A DNA stretch of 64,000 nt from Chitinophaga caseinilytica (GCF_038396765.1 NZ_CP150096.1:6307001-6371000), one strand, 5' to 3'; numbered from the stretch's first letter, positions 1 through 8,871 are shown. Numbers and translations: made by a program. Notes: generated from the letters alone by a model not told the origin.

Positions 1-177
1 GCACGCAAAGTAGCCAACAAGCTCGAAGACAGCCGTCAGAAAGCCATCGACTACTGCGAAAAGATCAAGGAACCGTTCTTCGACACCATCCGTTACCACT
101 CCGACAAACTGGAGTTCCTGGTGGATGACAAGATTTGGGGTCTTCCCAAATACAGAGAGCTGCTTTTCTTGCGATAA
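1..177 (+). CDS. Glutamine synthetase type III, C-terminal end (partial)
   Basis: Reading frame 1 is open from the window edge to a TAA at 175-177 and gives the last 58 residues of a protein, ending in PKYRELLFLR. That ending, preceded by an acidic and aromatic stretch with KLEFLVDD, resembles the C-terminus of the large type III (GlnN-like) glutamine synthetases of Bacteroidota, which make glutamine from glutamate and ammonia. The ATP-binding and catalytic parts lie outside the window, so this rests on tail similarity alone. A strong terminator follows about 30 bases later, so it is the last gene of its transcript. Confidence 0.65.
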   Translation, partial: ARKVANKLEDSRQKAIDYCEKIKEPFFDTIRYHSDKLEFLVDDKIWGLPKYRELLFLR

Positions 178-207
178 AAACCGTAAGATTGTTTTGGTGT
201 ATGATGG

Positions 208-240
208 CCCCCGGTATTCACCGGGGGTTTATCTTTTTCA
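208..240 (+). terminator. Rho-independent terminator of the upstream synthetase gene
   Basis: CCCCCGG (208-214) pairs with CCGGGGG (221-227) around a six-base loop. A T-rich tail (TTTATCTTTTT) follows. Confidence 0.8.
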
Positions 241-266
241 GGGAATGCCATCCAACGTAAAATCCT

Positions 267-281
267 TCCGAAATCCTCGTA
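267..281. promoter_or_regulatory. Degenerate copy of the palindromic site found upstream of the three paralogues
   Basis: TCCGAAATCCTCGTA matches 12 of 15 positions of the perfect palindrome TACGAAATTTTCGTA seen upstream of the second paralogue (1893-1907). It ends 36 bases before the start codon at 317, a distance similar to that of the better sites. Alone it would be unconvincing. It is listed because all three paralogous genes have such a site. Confidence 0.4.
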
Positions 282-316
282 TGAATGATTATATTGGATA
301 AAATTCGCAAACCCGT

Positions 317-1855
317 ATGATAAGAACCCTGCACCTGTTGCTACTCGTTTGCCTGCCCCTATCCCTTTTCTCCCAGCAGTCAGACAAATCGATGAAAATC
401 CAATCCCGAAAAGAGCCGCCGCCCTTCGGGCCGCTCCGCTTCCGCGAGGATTCTGTCACCATTATCGGCGAATACAAAAACTTTACATCCGGCCAGCCGT
501 TCACCGTTATCTATACGAACTGGATCACCAGGGAACAGGTTACCTATTCCACGCCGATCAGCGCTTCCGGGAAATTCAGGCTCACGTTCCCCCTTCCGGC
601 GGAAAGCTCCATCCTCCTCGATTGGGGACGTGCTTACCTGGGCACTGTAGGCATACCCGGCGAAACGATATACCTCTTCGCCGATGCGAAATCCTTTTCC
701 GAAAAAGCCCCGGAAGATTCAGCAGGCATCGTGGCGCGGGCAGATAAGCCCGCCGTGCGTTACGAAGGACAAAACGCCCGGATGCACAACGAGATCCACC
801 GCTATTTCCAGGTTTCGAAGCTGCTGCGGCTGCCGAATTACGGGGATTTTGATTGGGGGAAACAATTCAAAAGCATGGCGGAATATGCTGATACCATGGC
901 CGGACTGTACCGCGTCAAAATGCGTTATTTCGAAGCGTATGCCCAAAAGCACAAGCTCGAAACCCGCACCCGGCAATTCATTGAAGCCCGCATCCGGTAC
1001 GACATCGGGTCGCGGCTGACGCAGCAGTATTTCATGATGCCCGGCAAAGACAAATACAAAACCGATAATTCGTTTTTTGAAACCATCGATACCATCGCCA
1101 GCCAGCGCTTCGGCACCGGCTACCTGTCTGACGATTACCTGGTCGTGATCGACAACATCCGCAGCCATACCGAATCCAAAGCCTGGGCGCTGAACCTGAA
1201 AGCCGATTCGCTGTACGAAGAACGGTACCGGCATCCGATAGAAAAAATCCTGACGGATGCCTGGAAAGTGTCCGGAAAATTCAGCCAGGGCCAGGTTTAC
1301 AGCGACAGCATGCTGGCGGATGTGCGTAGGAAAGTAACCGATACTTTCCTGCTGAACCGGCTGTACCGTCAAAACGATTCGCTCAAAGCCCTCAATGCCA
1401 ACGATGCGCTGGTGGCCGGTACGCGCTTCGTCACCGAATTCCCCGACCTGAAAACGGCGGAAGAGATTTTCAGGCATATCACCGAGCCGTACAAAGGCAA
1501 AGTGATCTACCTCGATATCTGGGGCACCTGGTGCGCTCCCTGCCGCAAAATGATGGGCTTCATGCCCGATATCAAAAAGAAGTACGAGGATAAAGACGTC
1601 GTTTTCCTGTACCTCGCCAATCATTCCCCGGAAGCCGCGTGGAAAAACGCGATCAGGCAGTACCATATCACCGGTACCAGCGTCGTCCACTACCGCATGC
1701 CGGATATGATGCAGCAAGCTTTTGAAAGACAATACCTTTCGGGCGGATATCCCAGCTATTTACTCATCGACAAAACAGGAAAACTGGTCACCAAACAGGC
1801 GCCCTGGCCCTGGGCCCCGGATGCGCTGTACGAAGCCATCGATAAACTTTTATAA
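317..1855 (+). CDS. Exported TlpA-like thioredoxin-fold protein, paralogue 1
   Basis: A 512-residue protein that begins with a signal peptide (hydrophobic core around LLLLVCLPLSLFS). A long N-terminal region begins with the motif FGPLRFRED, and the C-terminal domain has a thioredoxin/TlpA fold. The redox motif is WGTWCAPC with cysteines at about residues 406 and 409, followed by the usual later proline segment (GGYPSYLLID). Such proteins act in the periplasm or at the outer surface on protein or small-molecule thiols; the partner is unknown. Two diverged paralogues follow on the same strand (1961 and 4848), so this is a local gene family. A weak palindromic site lies at 267-281. Confidence 0.85.
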   Translation: MIRTLHLLLLVCLPLSLFSQQSDKSMKIQSRKEPPPFGPLRFREDSVTIIGEYKNFTSGQPFTVIYTNWITREQVTYSTPISASGKFRLTFPLPAESSILLDWGRAYLGTVGIPGETIYLFADAKSFSEKAPEDSAGIVARADKPAVRYEGQNARMHNEIHRYFQVSKLLRLPNYGDFDWGKQFKSMAEYADTMAGLYRVKMRYFEAYAQKHKLETRTRQFIEARIRYDIGSRLTQQYFMMPGKDKYKTDNSFFETIDTIASQRFGTGYLSDDYLVVIDNIRSHTESKAWALNLKADSLYEERYRHPIEKILTDAWKVSGKFSQGQVYSDSMLADVRRKVTDTFLLNRLYRQNDSLKALNANDALVAGTRFVTEFPDLKTAEEIFRHITEPYKGKVIYLDIWGTWCAPCRKMMGFMPDIKKKYEDKDVVFLYLANHSPEAAWKNAIRQYHITGTSVVHYRMPDMMQQAFERQYLSGGYPSYLLIDKTGKLVTKQAPWPWAPDALYEAIDKLL

Positions 1856-1892
1856 GGAAATACATCCACTCAAATCCTCCGGAAAATAAAAC

Positions 1893-1929
1893 TACGAAAT
1901 TTTCGTAACAATCTACGATAATTTCGTAG
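1893..1929. promoter_or_regulatory. Pair of palindromic operator-like sites upstream of paralogue 2
   Basis: Site one is TACGAAATTTTCGTA (1893-1907), a perfect palindrome around one central base. Site two is CTACGATAATTTCGTAG (1913-1929), with perfect six-base outer arms. Their centres are 21 bp apart, two helical turns, so two dimers could bind the same face of DNA. The second ends 32 bases before the start codon at 1961. The shape suits a winged-helix repressor such as the BlaI/MecI family. That family assignment is an inference; no such regulator gene is in the window. Confidence 0.6.
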
Positions 1930-1960
1930 AAAGGTGTAAATTGGATGAAATTCCACCTGT

Positions 1961-3490
1961 ATGAATAAATTCCTTTTTGCGATTTGGCTGATCGGATGCG
2001 GGTTTCAGGGTTATGCGCAGCCTGCCGGAACGGATACCGCGGCTTTTGGGCCTTTACGGTTCCGGGAAGATTCCATCACCATTATCGGCACGTATAAAAA
2101 CTTCCGGTTTTCGCCGGGGTCGTATTTCAAAGTTTCTTACCAGGATTGGGTCACCGCCCGTGAGGTGACCTTTTCCGCCCCTATCGACGAGGCTGGCAAA
2201 TTCCGGATCCGGTTCCCTCTGCCGGTGGAAACACAGTTATTTATCGATTATGACCGGTTGTATGAAGTCAATCTGGGCATTCCGGGTGAAACGGTTTACC
2301 TCCAGGCCGATATGAACAACTACCAGGTGCCCGACAGCATCGGCGGCTCTTACCGGAAAAGTGTGGCCTGGCTCGGAAAATGGTCTGCCGCGCAATATAA
2401 AGGCACACATGCGAAAATGCACAACGAGATCCTCGCCTGGCACAGGCACCAGGCCAGGCTTGTATTGCCCGACTATCCCGATGGAACCTGGGAACCGCAA
2501 TTCCCTTCCACACAGGCTTACCTGGATACCATGGCCGGGATTTTCCGGGGAAATATGAAGGATTTCAGCAGCTACGCAAAGTCGCGCAAGCTGGAAAGCC
2601 GCACCCGGCAATACATTGAAGCTAACATCCGGTATGATGCCGCGTATGCGCTCACGCAAAGTTATTATTCGATCGCACGGTCAGATAAACAGGCGGTTTT
2701 TCCCGCATATTTCACGACCACCGACACGATCGCCTCCCTCCGCCACGGAGCCCCTTACCTGACCCGCAACTACATCGTAGTGCTGCGCGACATCCGCGGC
2801 CACAGCCAATCGCACGCCAGAAAACTGAAGCTGGACCCCGATTCTGCTTACCGCGCGTGGGTCCGCCATCCCATCGAATACGATTTAACCACCACATGGC
2901 TCGCCTCGCAGGCTTTCAAGGCAGGAAAAACGCTGGACGAAACCGCACTTTCAACACTGCGATCGCAGGTAAAAGAGCCGTTCCTTTTGCAGAAGGTCAC
3001 GGAGCGGAACGAGGCGCAGAAGGCTATCGAGGCCAATGAAAAGCTGCTTGCCGGCACCCGGCTTATCACCGAATTCCCCCACCTCAAATCGGCAGAAGAG
3101 ATTTTCCAGCACATCACTTCGCCATATCGCGGCAAAGTGATCTATCTCGATGTATGGGGCACCTGGTGCGGCCCTTGCATCGAAATGTTCCAGTACATGC
3201 CCGCCATTAAAAAGCAATATGCCGAAAAGGACGTCGTATTCATATACCTCGCCAACCATACGCCCGAAACAGCCTGGAAGAATGCCATCAAACTGCACGG
3301 GATCACGGGCGCCAACGTGGTGCATTACCGGATGCCGGAAACCATGCAGGCGATGTTCGAGAAAGGATACCAATTACGGACTTTCCCGAGTTTTCTGCTC
3401 ATCGACCGGGATGGCAAACTGGTGACCGGCCGCGCACCCTGGCCCCGGCATACGGAGAACCTCCACGCGGCCATTAACAAACTTTTATGA
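1961..3490 (+). CDS. Exported TlpA-like thioredoxin-fold protein, paralogue 2
   Basis: A 509-residue protein with a signal peptide cleaved near GYAQP. The N-terminal region again carries FGPLRFRED, and the C-terminal redoxin domain has WGTWCGPC (cysteines at about 403 and 406) and the proline segment RTFPSFLLID. CGPC is the classic thioredoxin active site, whereas the sister proteins have CAPC, so redox potential or substrate may differ. It starts 105 bases after paralogue 1, and the gap holds two palindromic sites rather than a terminator. The family may therefore be read from several promoters under one regulator. Confidence 0.85.
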   Translation: MNKFLFAIWLIGCGFQGYAQPAGTDTAAFGPLRFREDSITIIGTYKNFRFSPGSYFKVSYQDWVTAREVTFSAPIDEAGKFRIRFPLPVETQLFIDYDRLYEVNLGIPGETVYLQADMNNYQVPDSIGGSYRKSVAWLGKWSAAQYKGTHAKMHNEILAWHRHQARLVLPDYPDGTWEPQFPSTQAYLDTMAGIFRGNMKDFSSYAKSRKLESRTRQYIEANIRYDAAYALTQSYYSIARSDKQAVFPAYFTTTDTIASLRHGAPYLTRNYIVVLRDIRGHSQSHARKLKLDPDSAYRAWVRHPIEYDLTTTWLASQAFKAGKTLDETALSTLRSQVKEPFLLQKVTERNEAQKAIEANEKLLAGTRLITEFPHLKSAEEIFQHITSPYRGKVIYLDVWGTWCGPCIEMFQYMPAIKKQYAEKDVVFIYLANHTPETAWKNAIKLHGITGANVVHYRMPETMQAMFEKGYQLRTFPSFLLIDRDGKLVTGRAPWPRHTENLHAAINKLL

Positions 3491-3544
3491 GTGCGCGGTT
3501 AAACCTGTGTTCTTTACAACGGTCTATGTAAGAAATTAATCGCC

Positions 3545-4354
3545 ATGATGAAACAAATTGTATGGATGGTGCTACTGACCGGAAGCGTTTCCCTGGCCAA
3601 TGCCCAGGAGAAGCCTGCCGCCAAAGCAGACCTGAAACTCACTGAACAGCAGACCACAAAAATCCGTGATATCAACAAATCGTATATGGACGGATTGAAG
3701 GACCTGCGAAGCAATCAATCGCTCAGCAAGGAAGACCGTAAATCCAAATCCGACGCCCTGCGCACCACCCGCCAGGACCAGATCAAAACCGTACTTGACA
3801 AAGAACAGTTCGCCAAATGGGAGAATAACCAAAAACTCCTTGCCGACCGTAAAGGCCGCCATCATGGCAAATTCGGGAAAGACGGAAAGTTCGGCCAGGA
3901 AGGCAAAGACGGTAAAATGGCCCGCCGCCATCACGATCGCAGCCAGGAAGCCGTAAAAGCGCTGGGCCTCAGCGAAAAACAAGGCGCCGACCTGAAAGCC
4001 ATCAACAAGGAATACATGGACAAAGCCATGGCCCTTAAAGATGCCGACAAAACCGAGCGCAGGGACAAAATCAAATCCCTCCACAACGAACGCCTCGAGA
4101 AAGTGAAACTCGCCCTCGGCGACGAAAAATTCACCCAATACAAAGAATGGCGTGAAAAAGAAAGAATGCAACACAGATCCGGTATGCGCAAAGGAAGGCA
4201 TGATGAAAAGGAAAGCAGCCACTCCCGCAGCCGAAAAATTATAAACTGCCCGTCCACGGTTCAGGACAGCAATTTAGTGTCAATCAATTCGTCTGAGAAC
4301 GTTTTAAGGTTTAATGCGACAGGCCGTCCGAAAGGATGGCCTTGTTGTTTTTAG
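3545..4354 (+). CDS. Exported helical, charged protein (Spy/DUF4890-like), C-terminus doubtful
   Basis: A signal peptide (cleaved near ANAQ) is followed by two similar helical segments rich in Lys, Asp and Arg, each of the form LxLxxxQxxxIxxINKxYMD...LxxxQFxxW/YxxW (about residues 30-100 and 140-210). Similar proteins in Bacteroidota are annotated as DUF4890 or Spy-like periplasmic proteins; function is unknown. The last roughly 40 codons are odd: they run through a good terminator hairpin at 4321-4352. In the next frame the sequence ends at a TAA at 4242-4244 after RKAATPAAEKL. A one-base insertion near 4190-4205 that moved the stop would explain this. A true product of about 232 residues is plausible. 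Confidence 0.65.
   Translation: MMKQIVWMVLLTGSVSLANAQEKPAAKADLKLTEQQTTKIRDINKSYMDGLKDLRSNQSLSKEDRKSKSDALRTTRQDQIKTVLDKEQFAKWENNQKLLADRKGRHHGKFGKDGKFGQEGKDGKMARRHHDRSQEAVKALGLSEKQGADLKAINKEYMDKAMALKDADKTERRDKIKSLHNERLEKVKLALGDEKFTQYKEWREKERMQHRSGMRKGRHDEKESSHSRSRKIINCPSTVQDSNLVSINSSENVLRFNATGRPKGWPCCF
4321..4352 (+). terminator. Rho-independent terminator
   Basis: AGGCCGTCC (4321-4329) pairs with GGATGGCCT (4334-4342), with one G-T pair, around a GAAA loop. TGTTGTTTTTA follows. It lies inside the annotated 3' end of the preceding reading frame, which is one reason to doubt that frame's tail. Confidence 0.7.
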
Positions 4355-4386
4355 GCTTACATTTACCGGGCATCAAACTTTCCGAC

Positions 4387-4750
4387 ATGCAAACGAAAGT
4401 AATACCCGTTCTGCGCATCTTCGACCTCGCCAAAATGCGGGAGTTTTATATCGACTGGCTGGGGTTCACTGATAGACTGGGAGCACCGGTTCGACGCGGA
4501 TGCGCCGGTTTATATGCAGGTTACGCGGGGCGATGTTACCCTGCATCTTTCGGAACATCATGGCGATGCGTGTCCCGGCGCGAAGGTGTTCATCGAAACG
4601 CAGGGCGTGCGGGAGCTTCATGCCGAACTGACGGAGAAGCGGTATAAATACAACCATCCCGGGCTGGAGGAGGCGTTCTACGGTGCCTGGGAAGTTACCC
4701 TGCACGACCCTTTCGGCAACCGGCTCGTGTATGTGGAGCGGTTCCAGTGA
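4387..4750 (+). pseudogene. Glyoxalase/bleomycin-resistance family protein, frameshifted
   Basis: The first frame starts at ATG 4387 (MQTKVIPVLRIFDLAKMREF, then YIDWLGFT). After about base 4470 the sequence continues in another frame with IDWEHRFDADAPVYMQV and LHLSEHHGDACPG to TGA 4748-4750. Removing one base between about 4461 and 4472 joins the parts into a 120-residue protein. It would have the vicinal oxygen chelate fold of the subfamily with a DWEHRF...LHLSEHHGD core. The putative metal ligands (His of DWEH, and Glu of the C-terminal DPFGNRLVYVE segment) are present. It is either a recent pseudogene or a sequence error. Confidence 0.75.
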
Positions 4751-4808
4751 ATAGTACACCAATATCAACTTTCCAAGTAACAAACTTTTCCGGCCTGAAT
4801 TTGCGATT

Positions 4809-4825
4809 CTACGAACTTTTCGTAG
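4809..4825. promoter_or_regulatory. Palindromic operator-like site upstream of paralogue 3
   Basis: CTACGAACTTTTCGTAG has perfect seven-base arms (CTACGAA / TTCGTAG) around three central bases. It ends 23 bases before the ATG at 4848 and matches the arms of the sites at 1893-1929. Confidence 0.6.
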
Positions 4826-4847
4826 TTTGGAAGAAATATTATCCCGG

Positions 4848-6395
4848 ATGATCCGATTTGCTTTCACGTTAACCGCGCTGCTGCTGGGGTTTGCTACCTA
4901 CGCCCAGCACGAAAAACCCGCGAAAATTTCTTCCGCTTCGCTGCAGGAAGGGTTTGGCCCGCTTCGGCTTGGTAACGATTCCATTACCATTATCGGTAAA
5001 TACTTGAATTACCAACCGAAAAAGGGGGATGAATTCAGCGTTTCGGTATACGATTTCCTCAGCACCCGGCAAATGGAATTTAAGGCGGCGATCGATGCGA
5101 ACGGACAGTTCTCAATAAAAGTACCGGCGCAGGCGCCTTGCGATATTTTTCTCGACTGGGGCGTAACCTGGCAACGTACCATCGGCGTCCCCGGCGAAAC
5201 CATTTACTATACGGCAGACCCTTCCGAATATAATGATTTGAATTGGGAGGATCCTTCCTTTTTCAACCGGAAGTTCTCCACCCGCTTCCAGGGCACCAAC
5301 AGCCGCCTGCACATGGAAATCCTGGCATTCAACAACGCCTATGACGGCTGGTTCGACAACAGTTATCATTCCTGGAGCGACGAAAATCTGCCCGACCTCG
5401 CTTACCGGGATAAAGTCGTCCATAAAAAGCTGCTGCCCGAGTGGGCGTTTCTCCAGTCCTGGATCAAACAGCACCGACCGGAAAAGCGGACCATTCAGTA
5501 CCTGGAGGCCCGGGTGTTATGCCAAACCAACTACATGCTGATGCAATACCTCTACAAACTGGATAAGCTGAAGCAAAGGCAGTTCAGCCCGGGCTACCTG
5601 GCTACGGTGGATTCCATCCGGAATGTGCTCCCGCAGCTTGGTTATCTTTCCCGTGATTACCAGGTCGTTATCCGCGATATGGCCACCTATGGCAGTTTGG
5701 TGACCGGATGGAACCGCCCCCAGGCGGCAGATTCCGTTTACAACACTTTGAAACCATTGGATATTGAGCGGGAACTGCGTCTTGCCCGGGAAATTACCGC
5801 ACAATACAGCAGCACCAGCAGTCCTTTGCCTGAAGCGGATTTCCAGCGGGGCTTAGCGGCATTGAAAGATCCCTTTGTGCGGGAAGCCATTCAAAAGCGC
5901 CAGCAATACTTCAAAGACCTGGACGCCAGGATGGATGCGGAGATGCAGCTCACCGGCCTGTTCAGCGATACCACGGGCCTCGGTCAGCTCACGACCACCG
6001 AAGCCGTCTATCGCCACATTACAGCGCCTTACAAGGGAAAAGTCATTTACCTCGATGTGTGGGGCACCTGGTGTGCGCCTTGCCGCGACGAAATGCAATT
6101 CGCGGGCGAACTGAAGAAACGGCTGGAAGGAAAAGATGTGGCGTTCATCTACCTCGCCAACAATTCCGCGGAAAAGTCCTGGAGAAATTTCATCAAAGAC
6201 CGGAAGTTGTACGGCAAATCCACATTCCATTACAATCTGCCCAGGGCGCAGCAGCAATTGTTCGAAAAACAGTACCTCAAAGGCGGATATCCCACTTTCA
6301 TCCTCATCGACAAAAGCGGGAAATTCGTGACCAACACTGCACCGAGGCCCAGCAATACGGACGAAGCCGTGAAAGCGATCGAAGCCTTGTTGTGA
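4848..6395 (+). CDS. Exported TlpA-like thioredoxin-fold protein, paralogue 3
   Basis: ATG 4848 is preferred over an in-frame TTG at 4827, because the TTG would overlap the operator-like palindrome and the signal peptide (MIRFAFTLTALLLGFATYAQ) begins cleanly at 4848. The 515-residue product has the N-terminal FGPLR motif and a redoxin domain with WGTWCAPC (cysteines at about 409 and 412) and GGYPTFILID. It is separated from the other two paralogues by the helical protein and the broken glyoxalase gene. Inference: the three genes encode related surface or periplasmic oxidoreductases under shared control. Confidence 0.85.
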   Translation: MIRFAFTLTALLLGFATYAQHEKPAKISSASLQEGFGPLRLGNDSITIIGKYLNYQPKKGDEFSVSVYDFLSTRQMEFKAAIDANGQFSIKVPAQAPCDIFLDWGVTWQRTIGVPGETIYYTADPSEYNDLNWEDPSFFNRKFSTRFQGTNSRLHMEILAFNNAYDGWFDNSYHSWSDENLPDLAYRDKVVHKKLLPEWAFLQSWIKQHRPEKRTIQYLEARVLCQTNYMLMQYLYKLDKLKQRQFSPGYLATVDSIRNVLPQLGYLSRDYQVVIRDMATYGSLVTGWNRPQAADSVYNTLKPLDIERELRLAREITAQYSSTSSPLPEADFQRGLAALKDPFVREAIQKRQQYFKDLDARMDAEMQLTGLFSDTTGLGQLTTTEAVYRHITAPYKGKVIYLDVWGTWCAPCRDEMQFAGELKKRLEGKDVAFIYLANNSAEKSWRNFIKDRKLYGKSTFHYNLPRAQQQLFEKQYLKGGYPTFILIDKSGKFVTNTAPRPSNTDEAVKAIEALL

Positions 6396-6621
6396 ACCGA
6401 TAAGTCACTTTCAACTAGCCGGACCATAACAGGTGATTGATTCGTAACGGATTCGCGGTGGTTCATCCCATTTCGGAAAAGTGCGTTGCCCGGTGGAGTA
6501 AATTCGTTCCATTACCGATCGAACGAATTATGGCGGCCGCCAGTTCCCTGGCGGGCCCAAGCAATTTCACTGGCAACGATAGTGTTGCGTGTTAATCAAA
6601 CTGTCATTACAAATAATTCTG
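6396..6621. other. Non-coding spacer with an inverted repeat
   Basis: No convincing gene was seen. AATTCGTTC (6501-6509) and GAACGAATT (6521-6529) form a perfect nine-base inverted repeat with an 11-base loop. It has no T-run, so it may be an operator rather than a terminator. Confidence 0.4.
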
Positions 6622-6820
6622 GCGGACTGCTTTTGCGGTCCGCTTTTTTATTGCCGGGGTCTGTAAAAGGGAACGGCTCGCGCAGATGCGGATTACTTTT
6701 GCGGGTCAATTTTTATTGCCGGGGTCTGTAAGGGGAAACAACTCACGCAGATGCGGACTGCTTTTGCGGTCCGCTTTTTTTATTGCCGGGGTCTGTAGAA
6801 GGGAAACGGCTCGCGCAGGT
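6622..6820 (+). repeat. Three tandem ~66-bp units, each built around a plus-strand terminator
   Basis: Units run 6622-6687, 6688-6752 and 6753-6820. Each starts with a hairpin region (GCGGACTGC, TTTT, GCGGTCCGC in units 1 and 3), then a T-run, then ATTGCCGGGGTCTGTA and a GAAACGGCTCGCGCAGAT-like end. Units 1 and 3 are good rho-independent terminators for plus-strand transcripts. The hairpin of unit 2 is decayed. Together they form a strong barrier between the plus-strand genes on the left and the minus-strand acc genes on the right. Confidence 0.75.
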
Positions 6821-6893
6821 AAAACCAGCGCACGAAGATGAGCAGATAAACGGCCCAAAGCCAGGCAACGACGATCATGCAAATGGGAAACAT
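6780..6893 (-). CDS. Possible 37-residue single-pass membrane protein
   Basis: An ATG at 6893 opens a frame of 37 codons to a TAA at 6780-6782. The product starts MFPICMIVV, has one hydrophobic segment (about residues 4-21) and a basic, proline-rich tail (REPFPFYRPRQ). Layout and composition suit a small membrane protein, and the tail is over-rich in Arg, Pro and aromatic residues in a way that looks coded. Against it: it begins only 20 bases after the accC terminator, no promoter is obvious, and its 3' end lies in the tandem repeat. I do not recognise a family. Confidence 0.35.
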   Translation of the reverse strand: MFPICMIVVAWLWAVYLLIFVRWFYLREPFPFYRPRQ

Positions 6894-6912
6894 AGGCGGG
6901 GCAAGGGATGTT

Positions 6913-6945
6913 AAAAAAGCAGGGCCGCTCTACTGGAGCGGCCCT
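6913..6945 (-). terminator. Terminator of the efp-accB-accC transcript
   Basis: A perfect ten-base stem, AGGGCCGCTC (6921-6930) with GAGCGGCCCT (6936-6945), lies just after the accC stop on the minus strand. It is followed there by six Ts (A-run 6913-6918 on the plus strand). Confidence 0.85.
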
Positions 6946-6966
6946 GGGCAATATTTTCAAATAAAA

Positions 6967-8304
6967 CTATTGCAGTTTGAAGGTTTCGGTGAACTTGGTG
7001 GTAAAGTTGCCTTTACGGAAGTTCTCGTCCTGCATGAGTTGCTGATGGAAGGGGATGGTGGTTTTCACACCTTCGATCACGAATTCGGACAGGGCGCGTT
7101 CCATCGTGTTGATGGCTTCTTCGCGGGTTTGTGCAACGGCGATCACCTTGGCTACCATGGAATCGTAGTACGGAGGGATCACATAACCGGCGTAGATGTG
7201 TGAATCCACGCGCACGCCGTGGCCTCCGGGAGTGTGGAGGACGGTGATTTTGCCCGGTGAAGGACGGAAATCGTTATGCGGATCTTCCGCGTTGATGCGG
7301 CACTCGATGGCGTGCATCTGCGGCGTATAGTTCTTCCCGGAAATGGGGATACCGGCGGCGATCTTGATCTGTTCCTTAATGAGGTCGAAATTGATCACTT
7401 CTTCGGTTACGCCGTGCTCCACCTGGATACGGGTATTCATTTCCATGAAGTAGAAATTACGGTGCTTGTCTACCAGGAACTCGATGGTGCCTACGCTTTC
7501 GTAATTGATGGCGGAAGCTGCTTTGATGGCGGCTTCACCCATTTTCTCACGCAGTTCGGGCGTCATGAAGGGTGAGGGAGATTCTTCCACCAGTTTCTGG
7601 TGACGGCGCTGGATGGAGCAGTCGCGCTCGGAGAGGTGGCATACTTTGCCGTATTGGTCGCCGGCAACCTGGATTTCGATGTGACGGGGCTCTTCCACGA
7701 ATTTCTCCATGTAGATGCCATCGTTACTGAAAGCGGCGCGGGCTTCATTTTTGGCCATGTTGTAGGCGTTCTCCACTTCACTTTCGTCCCAAACCACGCG
7801 CATACCTTTACCACCACCGCCTGCGGTGGCTTTGAGGATGACGGGCAGGCCCATTTCCTTCGCCAGTTTCTGGGCTTCTTCCACGCTTTCGAGGAGGCCT
7901 TCGGAACCGGGGATTACCGGAACACCGGCGGCGATCATGGTTTCCTTGGCGGTCATCTTGTCGCCCATTCTGCGGATCATTTCCGGAGTGGGCCCGATGA
8001 ACTTGATACCGTGCTCACCGCAGATCTCTGCGAAGCGGGCGTTTTCGGCGAGGAATCCGTAACCGGGATGGATGGCGTCTGCGTTGGTGATCTCGGCAGC
8101 AGCCATCAGGTGAGGGATATTCAGGTAAGAATCGCTGCTTTGCGGCTTTCCGATACACACGGCTTCGTCGGCGAAACGGACATGAAGGCTGTCTTTATCC
8201 GCCGTTGAATAAACTGCCACTGTCCTGATCCCCATTTCCTTACAGGTACGGATGATGCGCAGGGCAATCTCGCCACGGTTGGCGATCAATATCTTTTTGA
8301 ACAT
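6967..8304 (-). CDS. accC: Biotin carboxylase subunit of acetyl-CoA carboxylase
   Basis: AccC carboxylates the biotin carried by AccB, using ATP and bicarbonate, in the first step of fatty-acid synthesis. The 445-residue product has the usual start [16 protein letters not shown], the ATP-grasp glycine loop GGGGKGM near residue 165, the [10 protein letters not shown] segment and a normal C-terminal domain. The start at 8304 (MFKK) is chosen over an in-frame ATG three codons upstream because family members begin there. It is the last gene of a minus-strand operon with accB and efp, 81 bases after accB. Confidence 0.95.
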   Translation of the reverse strand: MFKKILIANRGEIALRIIRTCKEMGIRTVAVYSTADKDSLHVRFADEAVCIGKPQSSDSYLNIPHLMAAAEITNADAIHPGYGFLAENARFAEICGEHGIKFIGPTPEMIRRMGDKMTAKETMIAAGVPVIPGSEGLLESVEEAQKLAKEMGLPVILKATAGGGGKGMRVVWDESEVENAYNMAKNEARAAFSNDGIYMEKFVEEPRHIEIQVAGDQYGKVCHLSERDCSIQRRHQKLVEESPSPFMTPELREKMGEAAIKAASAINYESVGTIEFLVDKHRNFYFMEMNTRIQVEHGVTEEVINFDLIKEQIKIAAGIPISGKNYTPQMHAIECRINAEDPHNDFRPSPGKITVLHTPGGHGVRVDSHIYAGYVIPPYYDSMVAKVIAVAQTREEAINTMERALSEFVIEGVKTTIPFHQQLMQDENFRKGNFTTKFTETFKLQ

Positions 8305-8385
8305 GTTACGCAAATAGTGTTATAAAAAACGGCAAAAGGAAAAGGTTGCAAGCAAACTTACAACCTTCAACCGTTATGGAATGAT

Positions 8386-8871
8386 TTACGGTTCTACAAG
8401 GAACAGCGGCTGGTCGTACTCAACCGGGGAAGCATCCTCCACCAGTACTTTCACGATCTTACCGCTCACTTCGCTTTCGATTTCATTGAACAGTTTCATG
8501 GCTTCGATGATGCAAACTACTTTGCCGGATGCCACTTCGTCGCCCACGTTCACGAAAGACGGTTTGCCCGGTCCTGCGCTGCGGTAGAAAGTACCGATCA
8601 TGGGAGATTTGATGGTGATGAGGTTGCTGGCGGCGGGAGCTCCAGCGGGGGCCGCAGGTGCGGCGGCAGCGGGTGCAGCGGCGGCGGCTACGGGCTGGGG
8701 AGCCGCTATTACCGGTTGAACCGCGGTTACGGCCGGTACGGTAACGATCTGCTGTACTTCTTGCTCTTTCTGCTTTATCGTAATCTTAAACTGGTCCTGC
8801 TCAATGCTCAGTTCGCTGATATTTGACTTGTTGATCATTTTAATCAGCTCCTGAATCTGTTTAAAGTCCAT
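8386..8871 (-). CDS. accB: Biotin carboxyl carrier protein of acetyl-CoA carboxylase
   Basis: The 161-residue protein has an N-terminal helical region, a flexible Ala/Pro linker (about residues 45-82) and a C-terminal biotinyl domain with the biotinylation motif EAMKLF, the modified lysine being about residue 126. It carries the carboxyl group between the AccC and AccAD active sites. It lies between efp and accC in one operon. The linker is a low-complexity GC-rich stretch but the frame is intact. Confidence 0.95.
   Translation of the reverse strand: MDFKQIQELIKMINKSNISELSIEQDQFKITIKQKEQEVQQIVTVPAVTAVQPVIAAPQPVAAAAAPAAAAPAAPAGAPAASNLITIKSPMIGTFYRSAGPGKPSFVNVGDEVASGKVVCIIEAMKLFNEIESEVSGKIVKVLVEDASPVEYDQPLFLVEP

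Noticed and set aside
6706..6960. An 84-residue minus-strand frame overlapping the 37-residue candidate
   Set aside because: It starts inside the accC terminator, reads through the repeat units and has no plausible composition.
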